Source of the DNA: Pseudidiomarina indica
Lineage (GTDB): Bacteria > Pseudomonadota > Gammaproteobacteria > Enterobacterales > Alteromonadaceae
Reading direction: 5' to 3'
DNA: 64,000 nucleotides
Assembly (NCBI RefSeq): GCF_900104245.1
Contig: NZ_FMXN01000008.1
Span: forward strand, 1 to 64,000
A program made the position numbers and the translations under genes. Positions 1 through 10,073 of this stretch are shown in pieces; positions within the stretch are counted from its first letter, which is position 1; every line of letters starts with the position of its first letter. A model generated the notes under the pieces. It had not been told where the DNA came from. It searched no databases and saw only the letters and a list, made by a program, of their open reading frames with translations.

Positions 1-252
<252 letters not shown>

Positions 253-369
253 TACAACACCGAAAGTGTTTTGGTTGTGTGACTGCAACATAAGTTCGAG
301 CTTTTACCGACGTGATGGTGAGAGTGGCATCGTTTTTATAATCAGTGCGTTGATATTGTTACCAGTTTT

Positions 370-487
370 TGCCTGGCGGCCATAGCGAAGTGGAACCACC
401 TGATCCTTTCCGAACTCAGTAGTGAAACGCTTCAGCGCCGATGGTAGTGTGGGGCCTCCCCATGCGAGAGTAGGACACTGCCAGGCT
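370..487 (+). rRNA. rrf: 5S ribosomal RNA
   Basis: A complete 5S gene starts with TGCCTGGCGGCCATAGCG and closes with the complementary CTGCCAGGCT, as in E. coli. The loop containing CCGAACTCAG and the segment AGCGCCGATGGTAGTGTGG are intact. It follows the 23S end after a 117-base spacer in which no tRNA is visible, and a strong intrinsic terminator comes next. Confidence 0.97.
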
Positions 488-498
488 TCAAATGCGAA

Positions 499-527
499 CC
501 CCGAGCTTCACCGCTCGGGGTTTTTTT
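499..527 (+). terminator. Intrinsic terminator of the rRNA operon
   Basis: An 8-bp perfect stem (CCCCGAGC / GCTCGGGG) with a 6-base loop is followed at once by seven T residues (521-527). It sits 12 bases after the 5S gene and should end rRNA transcription. Confidence 0.95.
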
Positions 528-652
528 GTGCCCGCTTTTTACCTTTCACTGTAAAGATTCGATAAAGTCGAAGCTAACTCACGAATTAATCCCATATCTC
601 AAGTTCTAAATTAAGCTACACTTCTTCTATCCCACGATGAAGGAGTGTTCGT

Positions 653-1210
653 ATGTTAAAAAATACCAGGTTCAGTTATGGCTGGATCAGTATTGCAATT
701 CATTGGATAACCGCTCTGTTAGTCGCCGGATTATTTATTCTTGGCTACTGGATGCTAACTCTCGGCTATTACGATAGTTGGTACCGATTGGGCCCTTGGT
801 GGCATAAATCGGTAGGGTTGACCTTATTAGCACTGACCGTCTTTCGCTTGATTTGGTCGCTTTTAACGCCGAAACCTAAAGCGCTTGGAACCCCATTAGA
901 AAAGGTGGGGGCAAGGTTAGGGCATGCACTGATTTATGGGTTGTTGTTCGTGACCATGGTGAGTGGCTACTTGATTTCTACCGCTGATGGGCGAGGCATC
1001 TCAGTATTTGATTGGTTTGAAGTTCCTGCTCTGATAACGGGAATACCCCAGCAGGAAGACATTGCAGGGGTTATCCATTGGTATGCAGCCTTGGCTCTGT
1101 TCATTGTTGCCGTTGGTCATGGCTTAGCTGCAATAAAACATCATGTGGTGAATCGTGATAGCACCTTAAGGCGCATGGTCCGTCCCCTCCCACAGCCGCA
1201 TGATGAGTAA
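653..1210 (+). CDS. yceJ: Cytochrome b561 family membrane protein (YceJ-like)
   Basis: A 185-residue integral membrane dihaem cytochrome b of the bacterial b561 family, expected to move electrons at the inner membrane, probably from the quinone pool. Four transmembrane helices can be seen. Candidate haem ligands are H17 (IHWITA), H51 (PWWHKS), and the histidines in GVIHWYAA (about 142) and AVGHGLAA (about 156). The start is preceded by AAGGAG. The yceI gene follows after 32 bases, the same pairing as yceJ-yceI of E. coli, so the two probably form one transcript. The physiological electron donor is not known from sequence. Confidence 0.9.
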   Translation: MLKNTRFSYGWISIAIHWITALLVAGLFILGYWMLTLGYYDSWYRLGPWWHKSVGLTLLALTVFRLIWSLLTPKPKALGTPLEKVGARLGHALIYGLLFVTMVSGYLISTADGRGISVFDWFEVPALITGIPQQEDIAGVIHWYAALALFIVAVGHGLAAIKHHVVNRDSTLRRMVRPLPQPHDE

Positions 1211-1242
1211 TTTTTATTCATTGTGAGTTTATTAGGAGATAG

Positions 1243-1821
1243 ATGATGAAAAAATTAGCTTTAGCAGCATTTATTACCGCCGCTACTTTAGGTGCCACTT
1301 CGGTACAAGCGGCAGACTACGTGATTGATACGAAAGATGCCCACGCTTTCGTTCAGTTTAAAGTAAACCATTTAGGTTTTAGCTGGTTGCTTGGTACCTT
1401 CAACGATTTTGAAGGAACCTTCAGCTATGATGAAGCCAACCCAAGTGCCGCCAAAGTCGATGTGACCATTCAAGTGGCCAGTATTGACAGTAACCACGCT
1501 GAGCGTGACAAGCACTTGCGTAATGCCGATTTCTTGAATGTGAAAAAGTACCCAGAAGCCAAGTTTGTTTCTACCAGCTACACCCCAAATGGTGATGGAA
1601 CGGGTGTGATGAAAGGTCAATTCACACTTCATGGCACCACCAATGAAATTGCCATTGATGTGAAAGAGATTGGCTCAGGTCAGGATCCGTGGGGGAACTT
1701 CCGGCGTGGATTTGAAGGGTCAGTAGTGATTACGCCAGCAGATTATGGCATGAACTATGACTTGGGTCCGGCGGCAGAAAACGTCGAAATCTTCTTATCG
1801 ATTGAAGGGATTCGTCAGTAA
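1243..1821 (+). CDS. yceI: YceI family periplasmic lipid-binding protein
   Basis: A 192-residue secreted protein. Residues 1-23 are a Sec signal peptide ending in SVQA before ADYVIDT. The mature part is the lipocalin-like YceI beta-barrel, with typical stretches such as HAFVQFKVNHLGFSW and LHGTTNEI. Family members bind long polyisoprenoids, often a quinone, in the barrel, which fits the cytochrome b561 partner just upstream. The start region is ATGATG behind AGGAG; either ATG is possible. The protein is full length with no oddity. Confidence 0.93.
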   Translation: MMKKLALAAFITAATLGATSVQAADYVIDTKDAHAFVQFKVNHLGFSWLLGTFNDFEGTFSYDEANPSAAKVDVTIQVASIDSNHAERDKHLRNADFLNVKKYPEAKFVSTSYTPNGDGTGVMKGQFTLHGTTNEIAIDVKEIGSGQDPWGNFRRGFEGSVVITPADYGMNYDLGPAAENVEIFLSIEGIRQ

Positions 1822-1850
1822 TTCTCCTGCCTTTAGAGATAGGCTTGCGG

Positions 1851-3005
1851 CTAGTGCCGCAAACCTTCTCGATAACAGGTCAACGCATTGGCCGTATCAC
1901 CTAATTTGTCGTATACCATGGCAAGATCAAACAACAGTTGGCGTGATGGCTGCTGTTCCACTGCTTTACGCAGCGCTCGCTGAGCCAAGGTAAAATCATT
2001 CGCTTCGATTGCCATCAACCCCAGCGCATGGAGCAAGAAGGCGTCATCTGGACGTTGTTTTAATTGTTCTTGCACGATGTGACGAAGCTCAGGTCCGGCA
2101 ACCAATAACTGATGCTCCAGTAAATAAGCAATATCCAGCTCGCCGCGTTTGAGTGCTCGTGCTGCAACTTTGTCCGCTGCAACGGTGGCATCAAATGTTT
2201 TAAGTGCTCGTAAATAAGCTCGCCGAATGACTGGATTACGCCGTTGATCACGGCTTAAGCCTTGCCAATAATCTTGTAGCAACGAAGCACCTAGCCGACC
2301 TGCATCCAGCATTAGATTGAAGTGCACTTCTTCTTGTAACAAGTCCCATTCAGCCGCACTGAATAGTTGCTGTTTTTCCGCACGTGGGAGCAGTTCTGCT
2401 AAATCATGATAACGGCGTGACGCACGCATGCCCTCAATGGCATGACGAAGTAAGCTTGGATGCTGCGGGTATTCGTGCAGTAGAGCTTTTAACTCGGGCC
2501 ACCGGCGCTCGACGGTATCTGAGCTTTCTTGTAACGCAAAAATCATTTCAGTCAGTGCCATTTGATCGGCCTGTTGACTGCGCGTTAGCCATTCACGTGC
2601 TTGTTTGATATCACCCTGTTGCTGTGTGGTATAGGCTGCCAATAGCGCGTCACTGGGTAAATGACGCAATTGCCAAGCACGTGCAATTGCACGTGAACTC
2701 GCTCCATAATCACCATGGTTTAAGTGCATTAAGGCTTCGTTCTGTGCCTGTTCAGCTTTTAGGTCACGACGGCGACCAAACCATTTAACACCCCATCGCG
2801 TACCACGTATCAGGCGCCCTAAGAAGCGCCCTACCACCCCAAGAATCAACAGAGCCACCACCAATAAAATCAGTGCGGCTACCAAACTGGTCTCGATAGT
2901 GTAATTGCCCACAGCGACGAGCACGTAGCCCGTGTTTCCTGACCACAAAGGCCCTACCAACAAACCAGCAATCAAGAGCACAATTATCGTGATAGCGGTT
3001 CTCAT
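1851..3005 (-). CDS. hemY: HemY, membrane-anchored TPR protein of the haem operon
   Basis: A 384-residue inner-membrane protein, the proteobacterial HemY of the hemCDXY operon; it is not the protoporphyrinogen oxidase that has the same name in Gram-positives. The N-terminus has two membrane helices (about residues 4-22 and 40-62), followed by a soluble helical part rich in TPR-like repeats, clearest at the C-terminus (about 300-384). It is thought to organise haem synthesis, though no catalytic role is proven. It starts 3 bases after the hemX stop and is the last gene of the run. Confidence 0.93.
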   Translation of the reverse strand: MRTAITIIVLLIAGLLVGPLWSGNTGYVLVAVGNYTIETSLVAALILLVVALLILGVVGRFLGRLIRGTRWGVKWFGRRRDLKAEQAQNEALMHLNHGDYGASSRAIARAWQLRHLPSDALLAAYTTQQQGDIKQAREWLTRSQQADQMALTEMIFALQESSDTVERRWPELKALLHEYPQHPSLLRHAIEGMRASRRYHDLAELLPRAEKQQLFSAAEWDLLQEEVHFNLMLDAGRLGASLLQDYWQGLSRDQRRNPVIRRAYLRALKTFDATVAADKVAARALKRGELDIAYLLEHQLLVAGPELRHIVQEQLKQRPDDAFLLHALGLMAIEANDFTLAQRALRKAVEQQPSRQLLFDLAMVYDKLGDTANALTCYREGLRH

Positions 3006-3008
3006 TGG

Positions 3009-4103
3009 TTAGCCCTCCTGTCCGAGTTGGCGAACCAGACGGTGGAGGTGCCCTTGCGCTTCTAATTGGGGCGGATAATCCGGGCGAAGTTGCCAGCTTC
3101 GTAACTCTTCAAGCTGCTGAATGGCCGCTGAGAAATCCGTATGAGAGGCCTGCTTGGCAACGTGTTGCAGCATAGTAATGGCTTCTGTTAGGTTGGCCTC
3201 ATAGGCTGCTTGTGAGTGTTGTAAAGCTGCCTGTTGCGCTAACTGCAGTTGCAACAGGGTACGTTGTTGTAACACGTTAAAGTAGGCTTGCTCGAGCATT
3301 GGAGCGACCGCCTGATCGTGACGCTGTACCTGAATGAACTGCTCGAATAATGTCGCCCCACTGCGTTTCAAATTATCGACCCAAGAGGCTGCGGTGGCAT
3401 TGCTATCGCCTACTTCTGTAGTAGCGGTCAGCGACTGTTGCCACTGTTGTTCTGCCAACTGAGCTCGCAGTCGAATCAACGCCATGCTGGCGGCTTCAAT
3501 TTGTTGCTGAGGCAATTGCTCGAGCCGGGCAATATCGCTGGTCAGCGCTTCGCGAACGGCATAATGTGCAGGGTTATCTAACGCAGCTAAATGAGATAAC
3601 GCCAGTTTTAATAAGCTAATGGCAGCGGCCACGTCATGTTCAATCCATAACTTCATGGCTGCGCGATCGGTCAGATTATAGGCTTCGAGAATACGCCAGT
3701 TAGACTCTTGTGAGAGATCTAAATTAGCGAGCTCGGCTTGTACAGATTGTACCATCAGCTGGGTGCTTTCAATTTCTTGCCGCTGATGTTGAAGCTGATT
3801 TCTCACTCCTTGCTCGAAGGTGACCGTGGCCTGATTCAATTGCTGCATGAGGCGGTTTTCCAGCGTTTTTAACTGCTGGTCGAGGCGTGCGATGGTGGCA
3901 GCAGTTTGTTGCTGATCGACCATCATCCGAGTTTGCATTTGTTGATGTTGTGGCCACCATTGGGTGTAACCAAACCAACCCGCTGTGGCCAGCAGCCCCA
4001 CCAACAGAAGGAGGCCTAACCAAAGGCCGGAACGCTTGTTATTGTTCGTTGTAGGCGCCGGAGCCGTGGTTGCGATGTCGGGAGTGTTGTCTGATTCGCT
4101 CAT
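3009..4103 (-). CDS. hemX: HemX, uroporphyrinogen-III C-methyltransferase family membrane protein
   Basis: A 364-residue protein with a short cytoplasmic Ser/Thr/Pro-rich N-terminus, one transmembrane helix (about 24-44, GLWLGLLLLVGLLATAGWF) and a long glutamine-rich coiled coil (about 55-130) ahead of a helical domain. It belongs to the HemX family, often annotated as a methyltransferase, but no SAM-binding motif is visible, so a structural role is more likely. An open frame extends upstream, but the ATG at 4103 is chosen because it forms an ATGA overlap with the hemD stop. Confidence 0.9.
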   Translation of the reverse strand: MSESDNTPDIATTAPAPTTNNNKRSGLWLGLLLLVGLLATAGWFGYTQWWPQHQQMQTRMMVDQQQTAATIARLDQQLKTLENRLMQQLNQATVTFEQGVRNQLQHQRQEIESTQLMVQSVQAELANLDLSQESNWRILEAYNLTDRAAMKLWIEHDVAAAISLLKLALSHLAALDNPAHYAVREALTSDIARLEQLPQQQIEAASMALIRLRAQLAEQQWQQSLTATTEVGDSNATAASWVDNLKRSGATLFEQFIQVQRHDQAVAPMLEQAYFNVLQQRTLLQLQLAQQAALQHSQAAYEANLTEAITMLQHVAKQASHTDFSAAIQQLEELRSWQLRPDYPPQLEAQGHLHRLVRQLGQEG

Positions 4104-4885
4104 AACAAGTCCTTGTGCTGTTCGACTAATTGCTGCCACGCATCTGCGATAGCAAACGGCGTTGCACTGTGGGCAACGACGACCTTTTGTTGCATGGCGG
4201 AAGGGAGTAGCTGTTTGAGCCGATCACTGGCAACAATCCAATAGCAACTGGCTAACCAGTCAAGATCGGTATTGGGTACGGCTGCTAAGAAGTAGCCCAG
4301 CTGTTCGGCACTTGTCACCACAATCCCGTTCACCTGGTCACGCCATTGTTGGTATTCCTGGGGCTGAACCACCGTAGGCTTGCGTTGATACACTTCTAAG
4401 AAGGTCACTTGAGCACCCCGTGCAGTGAGCGTTTCAGCCGCCAGATCTCGGCCTCCTTTGCCGCGCACTATCAGCCAGCGTTGGCCTTTCACCTTGGCCA
4501 GCTCAGGCAGCTGCAATAATGCTTCACTGTTGTGTTGTCGCCACGGGCAATTCACTGGGCGCCCAACAACGTTAGCAACGGCGGCGGCGCTGGTTGGCCC
4601 AACCGCGTACCAACGAGCAACGGGCATCGGCATTCCTGGCGCCCAATCGCGCGCTTGTTGAGCAAAGTGGTTAGCAGCGTTCACACTGACCATTAGGCCC
4701 GCATCCCATTGCTCCCGCAAAATACCAGCCAAGCTGTGGTTCGGATCGTCATAGCTATGGATCGTGACCATGCTCTTACTGCTGCAAGTGAGCTTGACAC
4801 CCTTTGCAGTGGCGCGTTGCATGAGTAAGTGAGTGATGTCACTCACTTGATTTTCGGGGCGTAACAGCAGTAAGTGATGGTTCAT
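4100..4885 (-). CDS. hemD: Uroporphyrinogen-III synthase
   Basis: A 261-residue enzyme that closes linear hydroxymethylbilane into uroporphyrinogen III, flipping ring D, in the cytoplasmic haem and sirohaem pathway. Sequence of this family is weakly conserved. The two-lobed fold is suggested by the N-terminal LLLRPENQ segment and by the [11 protein letters not shown] stretch near residue 190. Position is strong evidence: it overlaps hemC by ATGA at its start and hemX by ATGA at its end, the standard hemCDXY order. Confidence 0.93.
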   Translation of the reverse strand: MNHHLLLLRPENQVSDITHLLMQRATAKGVKLTCSSKSMVTIHSYDDPNHSLAGILREQWDAGLMVSVNAANHFAQQARDWAPGMPMPVARWYAVGPTSAAAVANVVGRPVNCPWRQHNSEALLQLPELAKVKGQRWLIVRGKGGRDLAAETLTARGAQVTFLEVYQRKPTVVQPQEYQQWRDQVNGIVVTSAEQLGYFLAAVPNTDLDWLASCYWIVASDRLKQLLPSAMQQKVVVAHSATPFAIADAWQQLVEQHKDLL

Positions 4886-5823
4886 GACTGTAACTCATTC
4901 TCCGCATAAACATCTTGTAAAATCTTCCCTGCTCCGCGAGCAAGTAAATAATCTGCTAACTCAGCGCCAAGCGCTTCGGCATCATCACGGTGCCCTTGGA
5001 TTTCACCTTCAACAATTTCACTCCCGTCTGGGCGCCCCACTAAGCCGCGTAAATGCAGTTGGTCACCATGCAGTTCAGCATAGGCGCCAATGGGGACCTG
5101 ACAACCACCTTGCAAGCGGCGGTTCATTGCCCGCTCTGCAAGCACACAGCTACGCGTATCAGGGCAGGTTAACGGAGCTAATAACGCTTTTGTTTCAGGG
5201 TCATCGCTACGACATTCAATGCCTAATACGCCTTGTCCGTTTGCCGGTAAGCAGCGTTCAACGTCGATGCGCTCTTTAATGCGGTCGGTCAGTTCGAGTC
5301 GAACTAACCCAGAAGCCGCCAAAATAATGGCATCAAACTCACCTTCATCGAGCTTGCGTAGGCGTGTTTGCACGTTCCCGCGTAAGTCTCGAATCACCAA
5401 GTGTGGGTAGTGCGCTAGTAATTGGCATTTACGGCGTAAGCTGCAGGTTCCAACCACTGCCCCTTCGGGTAAGTCATCAAGGCGTGCATAGTGGTTAGAA
5501 ACGAAAGCATCGCGGGGGTCTTCGCGCTCACAGATACCAAACAGTTCTAGCCCGGGAGGAAACTCAACCGGTAAATCTTTCATTGAGTGGACAGCTAGGT
5601 CGGCTTTGCCTTCCAACATGGCCACTTCAAGCTCTTTCACAAAAAGCCCTTTTCCCCCAATTTTTGCTAAGGGGGTATCCAGAATCACATCACCGCGAGT
5701 GCTCATGGGCAATAGCTCCACGGTTAAATCGTCATGCAACTGTTCCAATCGGGCTTTGATATGTTCTGCTTGCCACATAGCGAGCATGCTTTTACGAGTG
5801 GCGATGCGTAATGTTCTACTCAT
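4882..5823 (-). CDS. hemC: Porphobilinogen deaminase (hydroxymethylbilane synthase)
   Basis: A 313-residue enzyme that joins four porphobilinogens into hydroxymethylbilane. C241 in LQGGCQVP carries the dipyrromethane cofactor, and the catalytic Asp is D83 in HSMKDLP. Conserved RxGTRxS-like (RIATRKS), SLRRK and RGNVQTRL segments bind the cofactor and substrate. The reading frame continues upstream without the family's N-terminus; the ATG at 5823 ([10 protein letters not shown]) matches the usual start. It lies 13 bases after the cyaY stop, so frataxin and hemC are probably co-transcribed. Confidence 0.96.
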   Translation of the reverse strand: MSRTLRIATRKSMLAMWQAEHIKARLEQLHDDLTVELLPMSTRGDVILDTPLAKIGGKGLFVKELEVAMLEGKADLAVHSMKDLPVEFPPGLELFGICEREDPRDAFVSNHYARLDDLPEGAVVGTCSLRRKCQLLAHYPHLVIRDLRGNVQTRLRKLDEGEFDAIILAASGLVRLELTDRIKERIDVERCLPANGQGVLGIECRSDDPETKALLAPLTCPDTRSCVLAERAMNRRLQGGCQVPIGAYAELHGDQLHLRGLVGRPDGSEIVEGEIQGHRDDAEALGAELADYLLARGAGKILQDVYAENELQS

Positions 5824-5836
5824 ATTTACAATGCCC

Positions 5837-6166
5837 TTATGATGCTTGTGGAGGAGCAAGACGGATGGGAGTTTCCGCTTGGCGGCTGGCTGCATCACTC
5901 AGCAGCGCCCAAAGCTCGCTGCCGGTGCGGTTATCAATCCACAGGCCGTCATGGTATTCAAAATGGTGGCCGTTAAATTTAGTGGCGACCCAAAGTTGAT
6001 GAAGGGGTGGCTGTTTATTGATGACCATTTTACTGCCGTTCGGAAACGTCAGTTCCAAGATGTCGCCGCCTGATTCACAGTCAATATCCACTTCACAAGC
6101 TTCAACTGCTTCTTCAATGGCCATAATGGTCGTTTCGGCAAGTTCGTGGTATTCGTGCTCTAGCAT
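5837..6166 (-). CDS. cyaY: CyaY, bacterial frataxin
   Basis: A 109-residue iron-binding frataxin that tunes iron-sulfur cluster assembly on IscS. The acidic first helix (EHEYHELAE...[12 protein letters not shown]) is the iron-binding face. The frataxin beta-sheet signature is present as [24 protein letters not shown] and [10 protein letters not shown]. The start at 6166 is chosen for its AGGAG ribosome site and fit to the family; the open frame extends much further upstream. In E. coli, cyaY and hemC are separated by cyaA and divergent; here cyaY directly leads the hem genes on the same strand. Confidence 0.95.
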   Translation of the reverse strand: MLEHEYHELAETTIMAIEEAVEACEVDIDCESGGDILELTFPNGSKMVINKQPPLHQLWVATKFNGHHFEYHDGLWIDNRTGSELWALLSDAASRQAETPIRLAPPQAS

Positions 6167-6189
6167 GTTTACTCCTGATAATGACATTT

Positions 6190-6217
6190 GTGCGTCGCAA
6201 TGCGATGATAGACGCAC
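6190..6217. promoter_or_regulatory. Inverted repeat in the cyaY/lptM divergent intergenic region
   Basis: Arms GTGCGTC (6190-6196) and GACGCAC (6211-6217) are perfect complements around a 14-base centre that itself contains TCGCA/TGCGA. It lies 24 bases upstream of the cyaY start, between the divergent cyaY and lptM genes. It could be an operator or a leader hairpin; no regulator can be named. Confidence 0.4.
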
Positions 6218-6254
6218 TAACTCAAAATACGTAATAATTAGGTACAGTTTACCG

Positions 6255-6398
6255 ATGTTTAACTTGAAAGTAATGCGTCTTATCATTGTAGCAGGAACGC
6301 TTGGCTTTATCGCTGCTTGTGGCCAAAAAGGGCCGCTTGAAATGCCGCCTCCGGTGGAGCAAAACCAACCCGCTGCACCCGTAACCTCTAGTGAGTGA
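6255..6398 (+). CDS. lptM: LptM (YifL) small lipoprotein
   Basis: A 47-residue lipoprotein. A short hydrophobic signal is followed by a lipobox (GFIAAC) and then the family hallmark CGQKGPL and a proline-rich tail. LptM proteins help the outer-membrane LPS translocon LptD mature. The ATG at 6255 gives MFNLKVMRLI; the second Met at 6273 is also possible. The open frame reads further upstream but that part overlaps cyaY and is not lipoprotein-like. lysA follows within 2 bases, the common lptM-lysA-dapF order. Confidence 0.9.
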   Translation: MFNLKVMRLIIVAGTLGFIAACGQKGPLEMPPPVEQNQPAAPVTSSE

Positions 6399-6400
6399 TT

Positions 6401-7651
6401 ATGAGTTTTAACTACCACGATGGCGTTCTTTATGCAGAGCAATGCAGTGTTGCTGAATTAGCAGCTCAGTATGGAACGCCGCTGTACGTGTATTCACAGC
6501 AGCAGATCATGAATAACTGGCAGCAGTTTGCTACAGTATGGCCTGCTCCCCATCGTTTATGTTACGCCGTTAAAGCCAATAGTAATTTAGCGGTCTTGCA
6601 TCTGTTAGCCCAGCTTGGCGCAGGGTTTGATATTGTCTCCGGCGGTGAGCTGGCGCGTGTGATTGCAGCGGGCGGACGAGCCGATCGGGTGGTTTTCTCA
6701 GGGGTCGCAAAAAGTCGCGCTGAAATGGCCGAGGCGTTAGCGCATGGCATTTATTGCTTCAATGTGGAATCTGCGGCTGAGCTTGAACAGCTGAATGAGG
6801 TTGCTCGCGCTCATCAGGTGATGGCGCCGGTTTCGTTACGCGTCAATCCAGATGTGGATGCTCAAACCCACCCCTATATTTCCACCGGGTTAAAAACCAA
6901 TAAATTTGGTATCGCCATGAGCCAAGCACGCGATATTGCACGACGTGCACAGGAGTTACCTAATATCCAGTTGCAGGGCGTGGATTGCCATATTGGTTCA
7001 CAAATACTTACGGCAGCGCCGTTTTTAGATGCCGCCGATCGCATGTTGGCGTTGATTGCCGATTTGCGTCAAGACGGCATTGCCATTCAGCACTTGAACA
7101 TGGGTGGGGGCATTGGCATTTCTTATCAGCATGAACAACCACTCGATGTAAGCGCTTACTTACTTGAGTTGCAGCGCCGCGCTGAAGCGTTAGGGGGATT
7201 AACCCTAATGCTAGAACCGGGCCGCTCGATTGTTGGGAATGCTGGCTTATTGGTTACCCAAGTGGCCTATCATAAAGCCGGTGAAGACAAAGATTTCCTG
7301 TTGGTGGATGCGGGCATGAATGATTTAATGCGGCCCGCGCTTTATCAGGCGTATCACGAGATTATCCCAGTGCAGCAGAGTGCTGCATCACCGCTGTTGG
7401 TTGATGTGGTGGGTCCGGTTTGCGAAACCGGAGATTTCCTAGGGCTGGCTCGCCACTTATCTGCGTCTGCAGGGGATTTGCTTGCTGTAATGAATGCCGG
7501 CGCGTACGGATTTACCATGAGCTCCAATTACAATACTCGTCCACGTGCGGCAGAAGTGATGGTGATTGGCGACCAAGCGCACCTAATTCGGGAGCGAGAA
7601 ACAGTCAGCGACTTGTGGAAAGGGGAGCGGATTGTGGAGGTACCACGATGA
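6401..7651 (+). CDS. lysA: Diaminopimelate decarboxylase
   Basis: A 416-residue PLP enzyme that decarboxylates meso-diaminopimelate to L-lysine, the last step of lysine synthesis. K58 in CYAVKANSN forms the Schiff base. HIGSQ, the glycine loop [13 protein letters not shown] and CETGD (partner-subunit cysteine) follow in family order. The ATG at 6401 is chosen; a GTG two codons earlier is also in frame. The stop overlaps the dapF start (ATGA), which couples the last two steps of the pathway. Confidence 0.97.
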   Translation: MSFNYHDGVLYAEQCSVAELAAQYGTPLYVYSQQQIMNNWQQFATVWPAPHRLCYAVKANSNLAVLHLLAQLGAGFDIVSGGELARVIAAGGRADRVVFSGVAKSRAEMAEALAHGIYCFNVESAAELEQLNEVARAHQVMAPVSLRVNPDVDAQTHPYISTGLKTNKFGIAMSQARDIARRAQELPNIQLQGVDCHIGSQILTAAPFLDAADRMLALIADLRQDGIAIQHLNMGGGIGISYQHEQPLDVSAYLLELQRRAEALGGLTLMLEPGRSIVGNAGLLVTQVAYHKAGEDKDFLLVDAGMNDLMRPALYQAYHEIIPVQQSAASPLLVDVVGPVCETGDFLGLARHLSASAGDLLAVMNAGAYGFTMSSNYNTRPRAAEVMVIGDQAHLIRERETVSDLWKGERIVEVPR

Positions 7652-8469
7652 ACTTCTCGAAGATGCATGGTCTTGGCAATGACTTTATGGTGATCGATGC
7701 GGTCACCCAAAATATTTATGTGAACCCTGAGCAAATTCGTCACTGGGCCGATCGGAATCGTGGCGTTGGGTTTGACCAATTATTGTTGGTGGAACCTCCT
7801 TATGATCCCGACTTGGATTTTCATTATCGAATTTTTAATGCGGATGGTTCAGAGGTCGCTCAATGTGGCAACGGCGCCCGTTGTTTTGCCCTGTTTGTGA
7901 AACTGAAAGGGCTGAGCTCGAAGAATCACCTGCGGGTCAGTACGAAAGCCGGCAAAATGGTGCTTCATCACGAGCGGGATGGACGCATTACGGTTGAGAT
8001 GGGAATGCCGACCTTTCAGCCAGCAGAAATACCATTTAAGGCAAATAAAGAAGAACTCACCTATATTTTACGTGAGCAAGACCAAACCATCTTGGCGGGA
8101 GTCATGGGGATTGGTAATCCGCATTGTGTGATTGAAGTCGATAATATTGAGACCGCGCCGGTCGCTTCGTTAGGGCAAGCACTCGCGACCCATGAGCGTT
8201 TCCCGGAAGGGGTGAATGTCGGATTCATGCAAGTGATTGATGCTCACCGCGTGAAGTTACGTGTATACGAGCGTGGCGTGGGCGAAACCCAGGCTTGTGG
8301 GAGCGGCGCCTGTGCTGCTGCCGTGGTAGGAATGCGACAAGGTAAATTGGCCGATCAAGTATCCGTTGAACTGCCTGGCGGCACGCTGATGGTACGTTGG
8401 CAGCCAGGGCAAGCGGTGCGTATGACCGGCCCGGCGGAACATGTTTATGATGGATATATTAAACTATGA
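7648..8469 (+). CDS. dapF: Diaminopimelate epimerase
   Basis: A 273-residue cofactor-free racemase that converts LL- to meso-diaminopimelate for lysine and peptidoglycan. The two catalytic cysteines are in AQCGNGARC (C73) and [10 protein letters not shown] (about 217). The start [13 protein letters not shown] is the family N-terminus and overlaps the lysA stop by ATGA; the frame is open further upstream inside lysA but that is a shadow. The stop overlaps the next gene by ATGA. Confidence 0.97.
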   Translation: MNFSKMHGLGNDFMVIDAVTQNIYVNPEQIRHWADRNRGVGFDQLLLVEPPYDPDLDFHYRIFNADGSEVAQCGNGARCFALFVKLKGLSSKNHLRVSTKAGKMVLHHERDGRITVEMGMPTFQPAEIPFKANKEELTYILREQDQTILAGVMGIGNPHCVIEVDNIETAPVASLGQALATHERFPEGVNVGFMQVIDAHRVKLRVYERGVGETQACGSGACAAAVVGMRQGKLADQVSVELPGGTLMVRWQPGQAVRMTGPAEHVYDGYIKL

Positions 8470-9173
8470 CCAGTGAAGTAAAACCTCTTGCACCCCCGGT
8501 GGTGGATGATACCTTAATTACCGAGTACTTAATTGAAAACCCAGACTTTTTTGAACGTCACTCGCACCTATTGCAGCAGCTGAGCTTGCGCCATCAACAA
8601 CAAGGCACGGTGTCACTGGTCGAGCGGCAGCAGCAAGTATTGCGGCAGCGCATTATGCAACTCGAAGAAGAAATTACTGACTTAATGGTCACGGCACGTC
8701 GTAATGAGGAAATCTTCCAAGCATACAGCGATTTATACGTTGCTTTATTGGCGTGTGATGACTTGCCGAGTGTGATGGATGCGTTGCAGGATACCTTCGC
8801 AAGCCGATTGCAGATGCCCGCACTAACGTTGAAGTTTTTTGATAGTCCGATGGAGTTGGATGAGCAATTCACCTTTGCGGCGGACACCCATAAAATGTTG
8901 CTGAGTAAGCGCTTTCAAACCACCCAAGTCTACTTAGGTCGGCTGACGGCAGAAGAGAAAAAGTTACTGTTTCCAAACGAAGCAATCAACTCAGTTGCCT
9001 TGCTGCTGCTTGGCAAAAAAGGCGAGTTAGGAATGCTGGCGATTGGTAATCATGATGCAGGGCACTTTGAACCAGCCATGGATACATTGTTAATCCGCCA
9101 GTTACAAGCGTTGCTGAGTCGCATCTTACCGCCGTTGTTGCATCATCAAGCGCAACATCATGACCTTAGCTGA
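8466..9173 (+). CDS. DUF484 family protein (GAF-like)
   Basis: A 235-residue cytoplasmic protein of the DUF484 family, found between dapF and xerC in many gammaproteobacteria. The N-terminal helix ([16 protein letters not shown]) is the family signature. A coiled coil follows (about 50-80, glutamine-rich, [15 protein letters not shown]), then a GAF-like domain. No enzymatic residues are evident. It is coupled to both neighbours: ATGA overlap with dapF and a 14-base overlap with xerC, suggesting co-translation. The function is not established. Confidence 0.9.
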   Translation: MTSEVKPLAPPVVDDTLITEYLIENPDFFERHSHLLQQLSLRHQQQGTVSLVERQQQVLRQRIMQLEEEITDLMVTARRNEEIFQAYSDLYVALLACDDLPSVMDALQDTFASRLQMPALTLKFFDSPMELDEQFTFAADTHKMLLSKRFQTTQVYLGRLTAEEKKLLFPNEAINSVALLLLGKKGELGMLAIGNHDAGHFEPAMDTLLIRQLQALLSRILPPLLHHQAQHHDLS

Positions 9174-10065
9174 ATTACGTCAACCATTTCTCGACCATTT
9201 AGCCGGTGAGCGTGGCCTTGCCGAATTGACGCTCACCAGTTACGGCCGCATTTTGGCCGACGATATCAATGCCTTGGCTGGACTCCGTGTGGAGCAGCCA
9301 GAGCAGCTCACCTTGGCGGTACTGGAGCGCTTATTGGTGAGCTGGCGCAGCCGGGGTTTAGGGGATGCCTCGTTAGCGTTGCGGTTAGCGGCTTGGCGCA
9401 CCTTTTGTCAGTATCTGATTCGGGAGAATTGGCTTGACGACAATCCTGCAAGCCAGCTTAAAGCTCCGCGCAAAGCCAAACGCCTCCCTAAAAACCTTGA
9501 TGTTGATAGCATCACACAGTTGCTTCGTTTACCAGTTGATGACCCGCTAGCGATTCGTGACAGCGCGATGATGGAGCTATTGTATGGCAGTGGCTTACGG
9601 CTTGCTGAGTTAGTGGCATTGGATGTGGATGCCATTCATACTCGTCACCGCGAGTTGCGGGTGCTCGGGAAAGGCAATAAAACGCGCATTGTGCCGTACG
9701 GCCGTTTTGCCGCAGAAGCACTGGAGCGCTGGTTACCAATTCGAGCCCAGTGGTTGGGCGGCCGCTTGGATGAGCTGGCGTTATTTATTTCGCAGCGACA
9801 ACAGCGCATCCATCCGCGCACGGTCCAACAGCGGTTAAATTATTGGGGGCAGCAACAGGGATTAAAAGGCACCCTGCACCCACATAAACTTCGGCACTCC
9901 TTTGCTTCGCATATGTTAGAATCAAGCGGAGATTTACGCGCGGTGCAGGAGTTATTAGGGCACGCTAATTTAAGCACCACCCAAGTGTATACCCATCTTG
10001 ATTTTCAGCACCTCGCAAAGGTTTACGATGGTGCCCATCCCCGTGCCCGAAAAAAGAAAACGTAG
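9160..10065 (+). CDS. xerC: Tyrosine recombinase XerC
   Basis: A 301-residue site-specific recombinase that, with XerD, resolves chromosome dimers at dif. The N-terminal SAM-like core-binding domain covers about 1-90. The catalytic domain has the first Arg in GSGLRLAEL, HKLRHSFASH (His and second Arg), LLGHANLSTTQ (His) and the nucleophile Tyr in QVYTHLDF. The order dapF-DUF484-xerC-HAD-uvrD identifies it as XerC and not XerD. Confidence 0.96.
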   Translation: MTLAELRQPFLDHLAGERGLAELTLTSYGRILADDINALAGLRVEQPEQLTLAVLERLLVSWRSRGLGDASLALRLAAWRTFCQYLIRENWLDDNPASQLKAPRKAKRLPKNLDVDSITQLLRLPVDDPLAIRDSAMMELLYGSGLRLAELVALDVDAIHTRHRELRVLGKGNKTRIVPYGRFAAEALERWLPIRAQWLGGRLDELALFISQRQQRIHPRTVQQRLNYWGQQQGLKGTLHPHKLRHSFASHMLESSGDLRAVQELLGHANLSTTQVYTHLDFQHLAKVYDGAHPRARKKKT

Positions 10066-10073
10066 GAAAATTC

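Noticed and set aside
253-369. Possible tRNA gene in the 23S-5S spacer
   Set aside because: No cloverleaf, TTCGANNC arm or CCA-type end could be found in the 117-base spacer.
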